64,000 nt of DNA, taken from Bacillus bingmayongensis. Lineage in GTDB: Bacteria > Bacillota > Bacilli > Bacillales > Bacillaceae_G. Shown piece by piece: positions 43,370 through 52,652 of this stretch (the stretch's first letter is position 1; each line of letters starts with the position of its first letter). The notes under the pieces are model-generated. The model was given only the letters and a program-made list of their open reading frames with translations. It was not told where the DNA came from and ran no database searches. The stretch spans positions 186,001 through 250,000 of the forward strand of contig NZ_JH921518.1 of NCBI RefSeq assembly GCF_000299035.1. The letters run 5' to 3'. A program made the translations under genes and the position numbers.

Positions 43370-43968
43370 TCTATGTTAAACTTTCCTTTCAGGTTTCATA
43401 GTGTATTCACTTATATAGGATGACGATAAAATAAATGTTTATACATACATTCGAGCATTCTTTATGTACATGTTCTTTACTTCGGATCATTTGCAAGAAT
43501 CTTTATAGTAATAAAAACAAAAATACATTGCTATATTTCTATTATGAAACTTTCTTATTTGCTTATTCAGAATACATTAGGCTCTTATCAGCTAATGACA
43601 CATGTTTTACTGTGATAAAAACAATCATATTTCTTGCAAAATTTACGCCACGTCAAAGATACATCCACTTTCTTTTTACTTTAATAGGCGTTTCTTCTAC
43701 TCGCTACCAGTTATTTGTTTTCTTCAGAGATAACGAACTCGCTTATCTAATTTCAAAACATGTTGATGAACCTCATAATCATTGTATAGGCGATTACTAA
43801 AGCGTCACTTCCAATCATTAGATATTTTCTTTATCTTCCACCTTTTTAGGTTAATATTAATCAATATGTCGAGATTGAGAGAGGAATTAAAGTTTTGGAA
43901 CTAGAATCAAGATTTTATGCTTATCTTCTTATAGAATATATCCTTCAAAATTCCTCTCAAACCCTCAA
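43370..43968. other. Intergenic region without supported gene
   Basis: A 121-codon plus-strand frame (43435-43800) lacks a ribosome site and has a low-complexity, Phe/Tyr/Ile-rich composition typical of AT-rich noncoding DNA. No terminator or repeat is evident. Confidence 0.5.
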
Positions 43969-45006
43969 TTATACAAATCGAATTTCTGCTACCGGATAAT
44001 AGTTTCTAATAATATTCAAATAATCTCTCCCTTGCTCAGCAAGATATTTACTTCCCCATCTGCTAAAATATCCAATTGGACAAGTTCTTATCCCACTACA
44101 ATATGGGATTAATAACGGTTCAGTACTATAGGGATTTGCAATATATTGGTTATATACCTCATCAACTATACCATCTATTTCTGCAAAAGTATTTTTACCA
44201 TGATTATAAGATTGATCAAATTGAGCAGAACTACTAATTGTAAATCCTCTTACAAAATAATACCCCCTATATATACGGTTCAATGCAAATGATGTCATAC
44301 AAATAATATTGGCCCTTAGAGCTTCTTTCGGCCATGTTGGATATATTTCAGAAGCAGCTACATTTTTTATATAATCTTTAAATGACACTCTATATCTCGG
44401 AGCTTGTGCATGAGGATCACCATCATGGACTATAATAAACTTCGGTATCTTAACATTTACAATCGAAGGAATACAACTAAAATACTGTGGCTGAAATTGC
44501 CGTTCTAGAAATTGTTCAGTTAATTTATGTTCGGGTATATCAATGATTTTTATAGATTGCTGATTTCCTGTCCGGATAATAGGAGCCATTTCAACTTTTT
44601 GTCTAGCTGTAGTATCCGCGAAAATTTGTACACCTCGAATTACTTTAACCCCATAATTAGGAGCTTCAATAGTTAGAATATATTCAGAATAAGGTTTTGG
44701 TCCTAGAGGATCTGAGGCATACTCTTTAGGGGGCGCTGGTAAAGAAACGACATTCGTTTGACCAATTTCATTCGTTTCAATTGTAGTAATAATATGACCG
44801 TTTCCTTCTTGCTTACGAATTGATACTTTAGCTCCCTTAATTGGCTTTTCCGTATTCATTTCATAAACAGATACAATCAGCTTACCTGTCGAAGCACGAT
44901 AGAAATACTCTGCACCATGAGTATAATATTCTTCATTTAAAAAATTGGGTTTTTGATAAAATGACCTTTTTACTACCTCTTGCTGATACGAATTATATCC
45001 AATCAT
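43969..45006 (-). CDS. SpoIID/LytB-domain protein with CNA-B-like N-terminal domain
   Basis: 345 residues. Residues about 35-140 form a transthyretin/carboxypeptidase-regulatory-like domain (GKLIVSVYEMNTEKPIKGAKVSI). From about 195 comes a SpoIID/LytB-like domain (PRYRVSFKDYIKNVAASEIYPTWPKEALRANIICMTSFALNRI split by short gaps). No signal peptide. AAGGAGGGG precedes both TTG 45009 and ATG 45006. It is a shorter tandem paralogue of the next gene, lacking its peptidoglycan-binding and C-terminal parts. Possibly acts on spore or vegetative peptidoglycan in the mother cell. Confidence 0.75.
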   Translation of the reverse strand: MIGYNSYQQEVVKRSFYQKPNFLNEEYYTHGAEYFYRASTGKLIVSVYEMNTEKPIKGAKVSIRKQEGNGHIITTIETNEIGQTNVVSLPAPPKEYASDPLGPKPYSEYILTIEAPNYGVKVIRGVQIFADTTARQKVEMAPIIRTGNQQSIKIIDIPEHKLTEQFLERQFQPQYFSCIPSIVNVKIPKFIIVHDGDPHAQAPRYRVSFKDYIKNVAASEIYPTWPKEALRANIICMTSFALNRIYRGYYFVRGFTISSSAQFDQSYNHGKNTFAEIDGIVDEVYNQYIANPYSTEPLLIPYCSGIRTCPIGYFSRWGSKYLAEQGRDYLNIIRNYYPVAEIRFV

Positions 45007-45076
45007 CAATAGAACCCCTCCTTCCTGTACAACTGTTTTAATTAACCACTCCCTTGCATTTTAATGACCTTAGTAA

Positions 45077-46888
45077 TTAGTAGAAAGGATAATAACCATT
45101 TCCATAATAGGGATGTGTGGGATATGTTGATTTTTGATATGCGGATGTATTAGGGATGCATGGTGTGGAGGATGAATAAATAGACGATGTGTTTGTATAC
45201 GAAGAAGGCTTGTGTTGATTTCCATTTAAACTTGTATGTGTTCCATGAACCATCGAATTATTTGTTACGTTAGGTAAAGAAGTTCGTGACTCCCTTACAG
45301 AAAACTGCATCTCTTCTAGAACTTTCCACAATTCCTTTCTCATCACTCCCGTAATGGTAAAGCCTTTAACTTTCTGAAATTCTTTTACCGATTTATCAGT
45401 TCCCATTCCAAAAACCCCATCTACTTCTCCTACATAAAATCCAAATTTCTTTAATAAAATCTGTAATACTTTAACACTTTCTCCACGGCTACCTATCTGT
45501 AGAATCGGGAAAATCCCCGGAAGATTTGTCACATATACATATATATCAGTAATTTTATTCCAAGTTAGTTCATCCACGACTCCGTTTTCAGGAAGTTTAA
45601 AATGTTTTTGAAAACTTTTCACTGCATTTGTTGTATTCGGATCGAATATTCCATTTACATTTGTTTGAGGAATATCTTTAAACTTTTTCCTTATGTGATA
45701 TAAATACTTTTGGATCGTACGAACAGCTTCTTTTTGATCCCCCTCTTTTAAATTAAATCCAGGGAATGGTTTAACAACTTGTATAAATTCAGCTAAACGA
45801 ATTTCTATTTCCTTATAATAATATTTCAAAATTTCTATATAATTCATCCCTCGCTCTGCAAGACATGCAGTTCCCCACTGATAGAGCATCCCTGGTCGAC
45901 TCGCATATGGACACGGAACCTTCTTACCAGCACGATATTGTGCAAATAACGGTTCAATTTTCCCAGGCTTTGCAATATATTGTTTAAATATTTCTTCCAC
46001 TACATTATCTGTTTCTTCAAAAGTATTCCTACCATGAGTATATTTATGATCAAACTGTGTGATACCTGTAATCGTAAATCCTTTCGCTTCATAATATTCT
46101 GTGTATATACGGTTTAACGTATAAGACGTAACACAAAGGGCATTGGCTACAAGTGCTTCCCTTCTCCACGAAGGATATACTTCAGAAGCAAGCACATTTT
46201 TTATATAATCTTTAAATTTCACCTTATATCTTGGTGCGGGAGCATTAGGATGCCCATCGTGAACAATAACAAATTCAGGTATCAAAACATCATAATCACC
46301 ATTTCGTCTTGTAGACTGCGGTTGTTGTTGTTGTTCTTGCTGTGGATATTGCCCAACTAATGTATGTTCAGGAATATCAATTACTTCCACCGATTGACGC
46401 CCTTCCGTTTCACTAATAGGTATTAGTTCCATCGTTTGTTTCGCCGTAACATCGGCAAAGATTTGTGTACCACGAACTATTACTGGTGCATAACCAGCCG
46501 CTTCAATCGCTACCGTATATTCAAGGTACGGCTTAGGACCTAAAGGGTCTAACGCATGTTCTTTAGAAGGTGCAGGTAAAGCAATTGTAGGTGTCTCACC
46601 AAATTCGTCAGTATTTATTGTAATAACATTATTTTGTCGCGAAGTCACAATTTGCCCTTCTTCTGTCATTTCATAAATCGATATTTTGGCATCCTTAATA
46701 GGTTTTTCTGTGTCCTTTTCATATATTTTTGCAAATAATTTTCCGCTCGGTTGTCGGTACAACGGTTCATTTATATCATTCATGTCATCAGGTCTATTCA
46801 CTAATTGTATATTGCCATAAGCTCCTTCTATAGAAGGGTTTGTTATACTGTTCTCTGAAGAATATTGATGAGAATTATAACCTGTCAA
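45077..46888 (-). CDS. SpoIID/LytB-domain protein with two peptidoglycan-binding domains
   Basis: 603 residues from a TTG at 46888, chosen because AAGGAGAG is seven bases upstream and the start then matches the paralogue (TGYNSHQ against IGYNSYQ). Domains: CNA-B-like (LFAKIYEKDTEKPIKDAKISI), SpoIID/LytB (PRYKVKFKDYIKNVLASEVYP), then two PG_binding_1 repeats (GDQKEAVRTIQKYLY and GSRGESVKVLQILLKKFG), and a Ser/Thr/Tyr/Asn-rich tail. No signal peptide. SpoIID relatives are lytic transglycosylases; whether this domain keeps activity cannot be told. Confidence 0.78.
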   Translation of the reverse strand: MTGYNSHQYSSENSITNPSIEGAYGNIQLVNRPDDMNDINEPLYRQPSGKLFAKIYEKDTEKPIKDAKISIYEMTEEGQIVTSRQNNVITINTDEFGETPTIALPAPSKEHALDPLGPKPYLEYTVAIEAAGYAPVIVRGTQIFADVTAKQTMELIPISETEGRQSVEVIDIPEHTLVGQYPQQEQQQQPQSTRRNGDYDVLIPEFVIVHDGHPNAPAPRYKVKFKDYIKNVLASEVYPSWRREALVANALCVTSYTLNRIYTEYYEAKGFTITGITQFDHKYTHGRNTFEETDNVVEEIFKQYIAKPGKIEPLFAQYRAGKKVPCPYASRPGMLYQWGTACLAERGMNYIEILKYYYKEIEIRLAEFIQVVKPFPGFNLKEGDQKEAVRTIQKYLYHIRKKFKDIPQTNVNGIFDPNTTNAVKSFQKHFKLPENGVVDELTWNKITDIYVYVTNLPGIFPILQIGSRGESVKVLQILLKKFGFYVGEVDGVFGMGTDKSVKEFQKVKGFTITGVMRKELWKVLEEMQFSVRESRTSLPNVTNNSMVHGTHTSLNGNQHKPSSYTNTSSIYSSSTPCIPNTSAYQKSTYPTHPYYGNGYYPFY

Positions 46889-47373
46889 TTCTACTCTCTC
46901 CTTTTTATAAATTTTATTTCTAAACATTACTTTAAACACTACACTTCCTCTCTAGTACATGAACAAAGCAGATAAGGGCCTTTATCCATAATACTATGCT
47001 CAAGTATATTCTTAGGAAATCGTAAAATTGCCCATTTTCATATGCAAATAGGCAATTTTATCTCTTTTGTCAAATACACTCTATAATTTTTAATGTAAAT
47101 AAATGCAGAAAACTTTAGGTAGCACCAGTTGAACTATTTCCAAAATACAATAATTGATTTCTATCTCAGTAAAACAAGAAATGCAAAGGTTACAAATCTC
47201 GTGTCATTATATAGATAAGAATCTACACTTATGTGATAGTAATTAAACAGTTAAAAACAAAAAAGCATACCTGAAGATATGCTTTTTAGACAACAAAAGT
47301 ACTCGAATCATATAGTAGAGCGAGATCATCACTCTATTATACACTATCAACTTACATGTTATTTCTTTTTTTG
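46889..47373. other. Intergenic region with two hairpins
   Basis: AAAATTGCC (47025 onward) pairs with GGCAATTTT near 47051-47060, and AAAAAGCATA (47261-47270) pairs with TATGCTTTTT (47279-47288). The second is a good bidirectional terminator. I see no gene between them. Confidence 0.6.
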
Positions 47374-47691
47374 TTATCCCTTCATTTTTTCTGCAATAGC
47401 CAAATTACGTAAATAATCCAATAAAGGGCGCACTTCCTGCGGAGCTGTTACATCGGTAAATGAAAAGGATTTTTGCTCCTTTCCATCTTCTATCCTTAGC
47501 TGATAAGAAAAAGCATCCGCTCCTTTGGTTGTAGCAACCCCCGCTTTACTTGATTTAAGACTAAAAAGATTAGCTTGCTTGATTAAATCAAGTAATTTCT
47601 TAGCTTTTTCCTTTGGTAACTCGAGTGTATCTGTCTGAAAGATTAAGTCGAAGTTGGCGATTCCCCCGTTACAGATAAATTGGATATGCAT
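47374..47691 (-). CDS. Emfourin-like inhibitor of protealysin-type proteases
   Basis: About 105 residues from ATG 47691; an earlier ATG (47715) is possible. GGAGG lies 12 bases upstream, slightly far. Small beta-rich protein: MHIQFICNGGIANFDLIF, LPKEKAKKLLDLIKQANLF, and a C-terminal helix RPLLDYLRNLA. Emfourin, the known proteinaceous inhibitor of the intracellular M4 protease protealysin, is of this size and is encoded next to its protease; here the M4 gene is 39 bp upstream in the same operon. Function is inferred from size, fold pattern and position. Confidence 0.7.
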   Translation of the reverse strand: MHIQFICNGGIANFDLIFQTDTLELPKEKAKKLLDLIKQANLFSLKSSKAGVATTKGADAFSYQLRIEDGKEQKSFSFTDVTAPQEVRPLLDYLRNLAIAEKMKG

Positions 47692-47729
47692 ATGAATATT
47701 AAGCCTCCAATTCATGATAAAAAATACGA

Positions 47730-48800
47730 CTAATAAGGTAGTCCAACCGTTTTAAAAGCAGATTCTACTGTTTTGGCAGCCGTTTTAGGAACTTCTCCAC
47801 TATCAACAAGTTTTTGTGCTGCTTTCATTACAATTTGGGCAAATTGATTGAAATTTGTAGTTGCAAATAAGCTTTGTATTGCATTATACCATATCAAAGC
47901 TGCTTTCTCTGTTCCAATCTCCATGGATACAAGATAAAACACCTTGTTTGGTATTCCACTATTGATATGGACACCATGGTGATCACGTTCTCCTTGATAA
48001 TAGTTTTTCATATGATCAGGTTGCATATCTTTCCCCATTAGTTTATTGTCAAATGCAGTACCAGGTGCTTTCATTGAACGAAGGGCTTGTCCTTTTAGGG
48101 TTGGCCCCATTATATCAGCACCAATTAGCCAGTCTGCCTCCTGTGCTGTTTGCTTTAAATAAGATTGCTTAATTGCAATTCCAAACACATCCGAAATATG
48201 TTCATTCAAAGCCCCAGATTGACCTTCATATTCTAATCCGTTAGTAAACTGAGTGATACCATGTGTAAGTTCGTGCCCAATAACATCGAGTGAATTTGCA
48301 AAACTAGTAAAAATAACTCCATCTCCATCACCAAACACCATTTCATCACCGTCCCAATAGGCATTTTGAAAGTTATGCCCATAGTGAACATTCAGAATAA
48401 GATCAAGTCCTTTATCATCGATAGAATTACGGTGGAACACATTTTTGAAATAGTCACGCACAACTCCAACATAATCATACGCATGATCAATTACGGTATC
48501 CCCACTTGATCTGTCTCCTTCTTTCCTAACCTCATTCACCCGAAGTTTTGTCCCACCTTTACAATCGTATACATGACGAGCAGATTCTCCTCGCGGCCCT
48601 GTTCCTGCATCAGTTAAGGAAACAACACCAGTAATATCATATTCCTTCAAAATTCTGCGTTTTCGAATTTGTCTACTTTTTGCTAAACTGATTCGTGCTG
48701 CTTCTACTTCGTTTTGTGCTAAATTCTCCAGAACATAGTTAGGTACAATAAAACATTGGCAATTCCTATGTGAACAACGTTTTGTATCCAAATTTTCCAT
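47730..48800 (-). CDS. Protealysin-type M4 metalloprotease without signal peptide
   Basis: 356 residues. Zinc motif H176-E-L-T-H180 with third ligand E200 in GALNEHISDVFG, and active-site His in HHGVHINSGIPNKVFY. There is no signal peptide; a short N-terminal pro-region holds CSHRNCQCFIVPNYVLENLA, equivalent to the short propeptide of protealysins. Such enzymes stay in the cytoplasm and cleave actin or host proteins in some species; the role in Bacillus is open. An emfourin-like inhibitor gene follows. Confidence 0.88.
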   Translation of the reverse strand: MENLDTKRCSHRNCQCFIVPNYVLENLAQNEVEAARISLAKSRQIRKRRILKEYDITGVVSLTDAGTGPRGESARHVYDCKGGTKLRVNEVRKEGDRSSGDTVIDHAYDYVGVVRDYFKNVFHRNSIDDKGLDLILNVHYGHNFQNAYWDGDEMVFGDGDGVIFTSFANSLDVIGHELTHGITQFTNGLEYEGQSGALNEHISDVFGIAIKQSYLKQTAQEADWLIGADIMGPTLKGQALRSMKAPGTAFDNKLMGKDMQPDHMKNYYQGERDHHGVHINSGIPNKVFYLVSMEIGTEKAALIWYNAIQSLFATTNFNQFAQIVMKAAQKLVDSGEVPKTAAKTVESAFKTVGLPY

Positions 48801-49135
48801 CCTTTCATAATACTAGTAAAAAACATCTTTATTAGCTTGATCTTATTACATGAAGTTTAAACATTTATTTGTAACCCTCTTCAAATACCTTAATCCACTC
48901 TTATGTTTGATGCATGTCCATACCTTTCTCATTAACATAAGAGCATAGTCTAAATATTCTAGCTCGTGTTTGAGAGTGCCATATCTTCATAAAACTAATA
49001 TTTTGAAATATCCCCTGAACAAAATATTAGCACTCTCTACAGGTTAATTATGAAAATTATATTTACTTCTAGATTAGAAGCGAATCAATCGTAGGCTTCC
49101 TAGATGATAATTAACTTTAGTGTTATGTTCAAAAA
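48801..49135. other. Intergenic region with nested inverted repeat
   Basis: GAGAGTGC (48972-48979) pairs with GCACTCTC (49030-49037), enclosing CTAATATTTTG (48995-49005) and CAAAATATTAG (49020-49030). No T-run, so not a classical terminator. No gene recognised. Confidence 0.55.
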
Positions 49136-50938
49136 TTAAAATTGTAGGTCTTCAGCAGTCTCAATAACGTGACCTATTGTAGATTCTAATCGAGCTATTG
49201 GATCATGATTTCGTAAATCTCCAAAATCAAGACCTGTTAAAGATTCAATTTTTGAAATTGGTACTTGATATGTTTTATATTCACCGTAAGCGAATTCCAA
49301 ATTATCAATAAGATTTTTTTGAGTCTGTAAATAGGCCATAGCAGATAAACTGTCATCTTCCTTGACAATCACTGCGATTTTCCAGAACTCTGCTGGTATC
49401 TGGACTCCTCGATAAACAACGTCATCACTCCTAAATATTGGACCAGTAAATACTGTTACTTTAAGTTTAGAGTTTTCAGCATTGTTTAAAATATAATCTT
49501 CTAAATCTAGCCAAGTTTTTTGATTTAAATTTTTATGTTGCGGAGAACAGTTTGTAAAGTGGAACGTATCCTCATTTGCTTCTTTTGCTACATTTCCCCA
49601 TACAGGGTCTCGTCTACGTACAAGGTGCCCTTGATCAATATCATTGCCTTGGTATAACTCTGGACCACACTGGTATTTCTTTTCAATACGTGGCTCGAAA
49701 TGCCATTTATCTTTCTCACGTTTAATATTAATCAGTTGCTTTCCATCAATATTAACTACAGTATAATAAGCTAAACGACGTGATTTACTCATAACAATTG
49801 AAAAGTGTGTATAGTTTAATACATTATTGCTATTCTTTACAGGTGCTATGTCCTGTTCAAGATCAGATCTAAATTTCGGATGAGGAACTTCGTAATGATT
49901 GCCAAGAAATTTTGTGTCATAACCAGTTGATTCCTCATGCCATTCGTAGTTTAATTCCTTAATCAACATCTCTTCAAGTTTATGATCCACAAAATCCCTA
50001 TCCTTCAACATGTCATCAACTAACTTTTTCTTATCATCACTTAAACCAGAATATTGCTCCGTGACAAATTTCAAAATACTGCTTATACGAACCCCCTCAT
50101 TAGATATAAATTTGGTATTATCGTTTGGATCTGGAACCCCAGCATGATGAAGGGCAATGACAATCCATTCGTCGTTAAATACAGGCGAGCCAGATGATCC
50201 CTCCATCGTATCTGTTGAGTAGTGAATGTAATCATCAAATATATCCGTAATTTTGTTTTCCCTTATAGCTACAGCTTTAGGTGCACCGGAAGGATGTTGG
50301 ACTATTGATACATATTCACCAACTAAAGCTTTCCCTCTTTGGGATAAAAGAGGCAAGAAATCAAAATCACTCAATTTCGTTCCGTCAGCAGATACTTCTT
50401 CGATAGCGACTAATGTAAAATCAAGGTCTACATCAGTAATAAATAAACGCTTAGGTGCAAAACGAAAACTCTTGATCTGGCGCTCTTTTAAGTTTAAATC
50501 AAGCTCATAGTTAAATTCTGCGAGACTAAACAGCGCCCTATCTTCGTTGTCTAAAACATGATTATTTGTAAGTAATAAGGAAGGCGAAACAAGAAATCCC
50601 GTACCGTGTCCGAGAACTCTCCCAATACTATCGCGGACTTCAATCCTACAAACAGATTTAGCTACATTAAGGCCGGCTTCAAGATAAGAAATAGGAAACA
50701 AATCATTTTGACCAATAAGACGCTCTATCGCCAGTCCATCCCGAGGATGAATAAGCGCCTTACGAAAGGCAACCCGCTCTGGCGTTTCTACTTCAAGAGG
50801 GCTTTTAGTTTCTAGTTCACTAGCGATGTGTTCACGTTCATTAGATCGTTCGATGTAACGCTGTAGCGCTTCTTGTTGTTGCATAAAAACAAGATTACTA
50901 TTCAAATTCTGAAATTCATCAAATCGTATAATAGACAT
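49136..50938 (-). CDS. Fusion of trypsin-like serine protease and DNA/RNA non-specific endonuclease
   Basis: 600 residues from ATG 50938 (AAGGAGG six bases upstream). Residues 90-290: trypsin-like peptidase with His127 (LLLTNNHVLD), Asp173 (DVDLDFTLV) and Ser249 (EGSSGSPVF), all three intact. After a charged helical linker (300-360) comes an NUC1/ENPP-type betabetaalpha-metal nuclease, with D435-Q-G-H438 in NDIDQGHLVRR (consensus DRGH) and the metal-ligand Asn463 in HFTNCSPQ. No signal peptide or membrane segment. The protease may release or activate the nuclease. The order protease-nuclease in one chain is uncommon; function unknown. Confidence 0.85.
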   Translation of the reverse strand: MSIIRFDEFQNLNSNLVFMQQQEALQRYIERSNEREHIASELETKSPLEVETPERVAFRKALIHPRDGLAIERLIGQNDLFPISYLEAGLNVAKSVCRIEVRDSIGRVLGHGTGFLVSPSLLLTNNHVLDNEDRALFSLAEFNYELDLNLKERQIKSFRFAPKRLFITDVDLDFTLVAIEEVSADGTKLSDFDFLPLLSQRGKALVGEYVSIVQHPSGAPKAVAIRENKITDIFDDYIHYSTDTMEGSSGSPVFNDEWIVIALHHAGVPDPNDNTKFISNEGVRISSILKFVTEQYSGLSDDKKKLVDDMLKDRDFVDHKLEEMLIKELNYEWHEESTGYDTKFLGNHYEVPHPKFRSDLEQDIAPVKNSNNVLNYTHFSIVMSKSRRLAYYTVVNIDGKQLINIKREKDKWHFEPRIEKKYQCGPELYQGNDIDQGHLVRRRDPVWGNVAKEANEDTFHFTNCSPQHKNLNQKTWLDLEDYILNNAENSKLKVTVFTGPIFRSDDVVYRGVQIPAEFWKIAVIVKEDDSLSAMAYLQTQKNLIDNLEFAYGEYKTYQVPISKIESLTGLDFGDLRNHDPIARLESTIGHVIETAEDLQF

Positions 50939-51006
50939 GGTTATCCTCCTTAAAATACGCGACAAATCTTTACAACTTCTCACCTCATGTTATATATTTC
51001 CTAGTC

Positions 51007-51027
51007 TCAATTGCATTATGCAATTGA
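51007..51027. promoter_or_regulatory. Perfect 21-bp palindrome upstream of the protease-nuclease gene
   Basis: TCAATTGCAT, a central T, and the exact complement. It lies 69 bp upstream of the start codon, where an operator would be expected. No T-run, so it is not a terminator. Confidence 0.6.
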
Positions 51028-51295
51028 ATAATACGAATAGCTATCCACTGCGTGCTTATACCAAACAAAAGATTCAAGTATTTTCAAGACAGAATATTTA
51101 AAGATAAAAATTTTTTCATTTCTTTTTTAAGTTGCTATCCGGAATAACAACTATTTAGAAGATATGCAAGATTAATATCCCCCTGTATTCAGTCGATATT
51201 ACGTGCCCTTATCAGTAATAAATAAAAAAATTCCTTTTAGTCACTTACTGACGATACAAAAGTTTGACTACCTCAATAACATAAGTAAAACCAAC

Positions 51296-51347
51296 AACTA
51301 TAGAAATACGAGGTACTATATAGCACCTCATATTTCTATAGTTTTAT
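51296..51347. terminator. Hairpin after the repeat-protein gene
   Basis: Nineteen-base arms (51296-51314 and 51325-51343, e.g. ACTATAGAAATA/TATTTCTATAGT) with one mismatch, followed by GTTTTATC on the plus strand. On the minus strand the T-run is poor, so orientation is uncertain. The rest of 51028-51390 shows nothing more. Confidence 0.6.
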
Positions 51348-51390
51348 CATTTTACAATCCTATATGGTCCTCAAGCACAGTGTCAGACAT

Positions 51391-52356
51391 TTAATTATAT
51401 GGGTAGTAACCGTTCACCGACACTAAGCGGTAACCTTGTGCAACCAACCTATCAAACGTCTGTTGGTACTGAGAAGATGTTAAACCATGCCGCGCTTGCC
51501 ATTCCGGACCACCACGTTTCTCCCAAATTGCCGCGAAACGCCCTATACCATTACTACCATAGCCGCTTACTTGTATCAACCGATAGCCTTGCGCAACCAG
51601 TTCGTTGAACGTCCGTTGATATTGCTCTGCTGTCAAGCCATGCCGCGCTTGCCATTCCGGACCACCACGTTTCTCCCAAATAGCAGCATAACGATCCTCA
51701 CCATTGTTTGTGTGACCACTAACATGGATAAGCCGATAGCCTTGTGCAATCAGTTCATTGAACGTTCGCTGATATTGTTCTGCGGTCAAACCATGTCTCG
51801 CTTGCCATTCCGGACCATCACGTTTCTCCCAAATAGCAGCATAGCGATCTTGCCCCCCACTTCCGTAACCACTCACGCATATTAAACGGTAACCTTGTGC
51901 AATCAACCTATCAAACGTCTGCTGGTACTGAGAGGACGTTAAACCATGGCGCGCCTGCCATTCTGGACCACTACTTTTTTCCCAGATTGCAGCATAATAA
52001 TCCTGGCCTTGCACAGTGTAACCGTTTATGCAAATCAAGCGATAGCCTTGCGCAACTAGTTCGTTGAACGTTCGCTGATATTGCTCTGCTGTCAAGCCAT
52101 GTCTCGCTTGCCATTCCGGACCACCACTTCTTTCCCAAATTGCCGCGTATAGTGCCTTATCCTCCTGACGAAGGTTTTCGTAATAATATTCTCCTTCATA
52201 TACAGGAAAAGGAGAACCTAGGTGATTACGATAATCCTGATAAGGTGAATAAGCATAATAGGTATTCATTGGATAAACTGTCTCAACTCCATAATAGGGA
52301 GGATAATACAAGTAAGGATAGGTCCGGTAATACGGAACATACGTAAAGTAACTCAA
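51391..52356 (-). CDS. Tyrosine-rich protein with five BTRD1-like repeats
   Basis: 321 residues from a TTG at 52356, preceded by AAAGGATGTGATGAG (AAGGA nine bases upstream); an ATG at 52374 is the alternative. The first 70 residues are rich in Tyr and Pro (SYFTYVPYYRTYPYLYYPPYYG), like exported coat or surface proteins, but there is no signal peptide. Then five repeats of about 44 residues, each AAIWE(K/R)xxGPEWQARHGLT, QYQxTF, AQGYRL, GY. These match the bacterial tandem repeat domain 1 fold known from polyglycine hydrolase-like proteins; here no hydrolase domain accompanies them. Spore-coat location is a guess. Confidence 0.75.
   Translation of the reverse strand: MSYFTYVPYYRTYPYLYYPPYYGVETVYPMNTYYAYSPYQDYRNHLGSPFPVYEGEYYYENLRQEDKALYAAIWERSGGPEWQARHGLTAEQYQRTFNELVAQGYRLICINGYTVQGQDYYAAIWEKSSGPEWQARHGLTSSQYQQTFDRLIAQGYRLICVSGYGSGGQDRYAAIWEKRDGPEWQARHGLTAEQYQRTFNELIAQGYRLIHVSGHTNNGEDRYAAIWEKRGGPEWQARHGLTAEQYQRTFNELVAQGYRLIQVSGYGSNGIGRFAAIWEKRGGPEWQARHGLTSSQYQQTFDRLVAQGYRLVSVNGYYPYN
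51403..52152 (-). repeat. Five tandem ~132-bp coding repeats
   Basis: The five protein repeats are also very similar in DNA: GGTCCGGAATGGCAAGCGCG-type blocks recur with few changes, in two subtypes (AEQYQRTFNEL in copies 1, 3, 4; SSQYQQTFDRL in copies 2, 5). Recent duplication or gene conversion is likely. Confidence 0.85.
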
Positions 52357-52652
52357 CTCATCACATCCTTTCATCATAAGGATATGATGGTATAACTTGG
52401 CTTGTGTCAAAATGGACTCTTATACGAAAATAATTTGATAAGAAAATAGAACCTAACCTATATTACTTATTCATTCGCAATTTGTGATATCATTTCAAAC
52501 ACCTTATATATTTTTTCCTTTTCCAGTGCTCCATCACCATCAAGTTACCAGAAACAATTTACCCCAGAACAGAACTTTTATGCACCATTAACCAAAATAC
52601 TCATTTTATCGTTTATGCTTAACATAAAACTTTTCTAAATACATTCATCTTA

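Noticed and set aside
43435-43800. 121-codon plus-strand open frame
   Set aside because: No ribosome binding site, Phe/Tyr/Ile-rich composition of AT-rich noncoding DNA, no recognisable motif.
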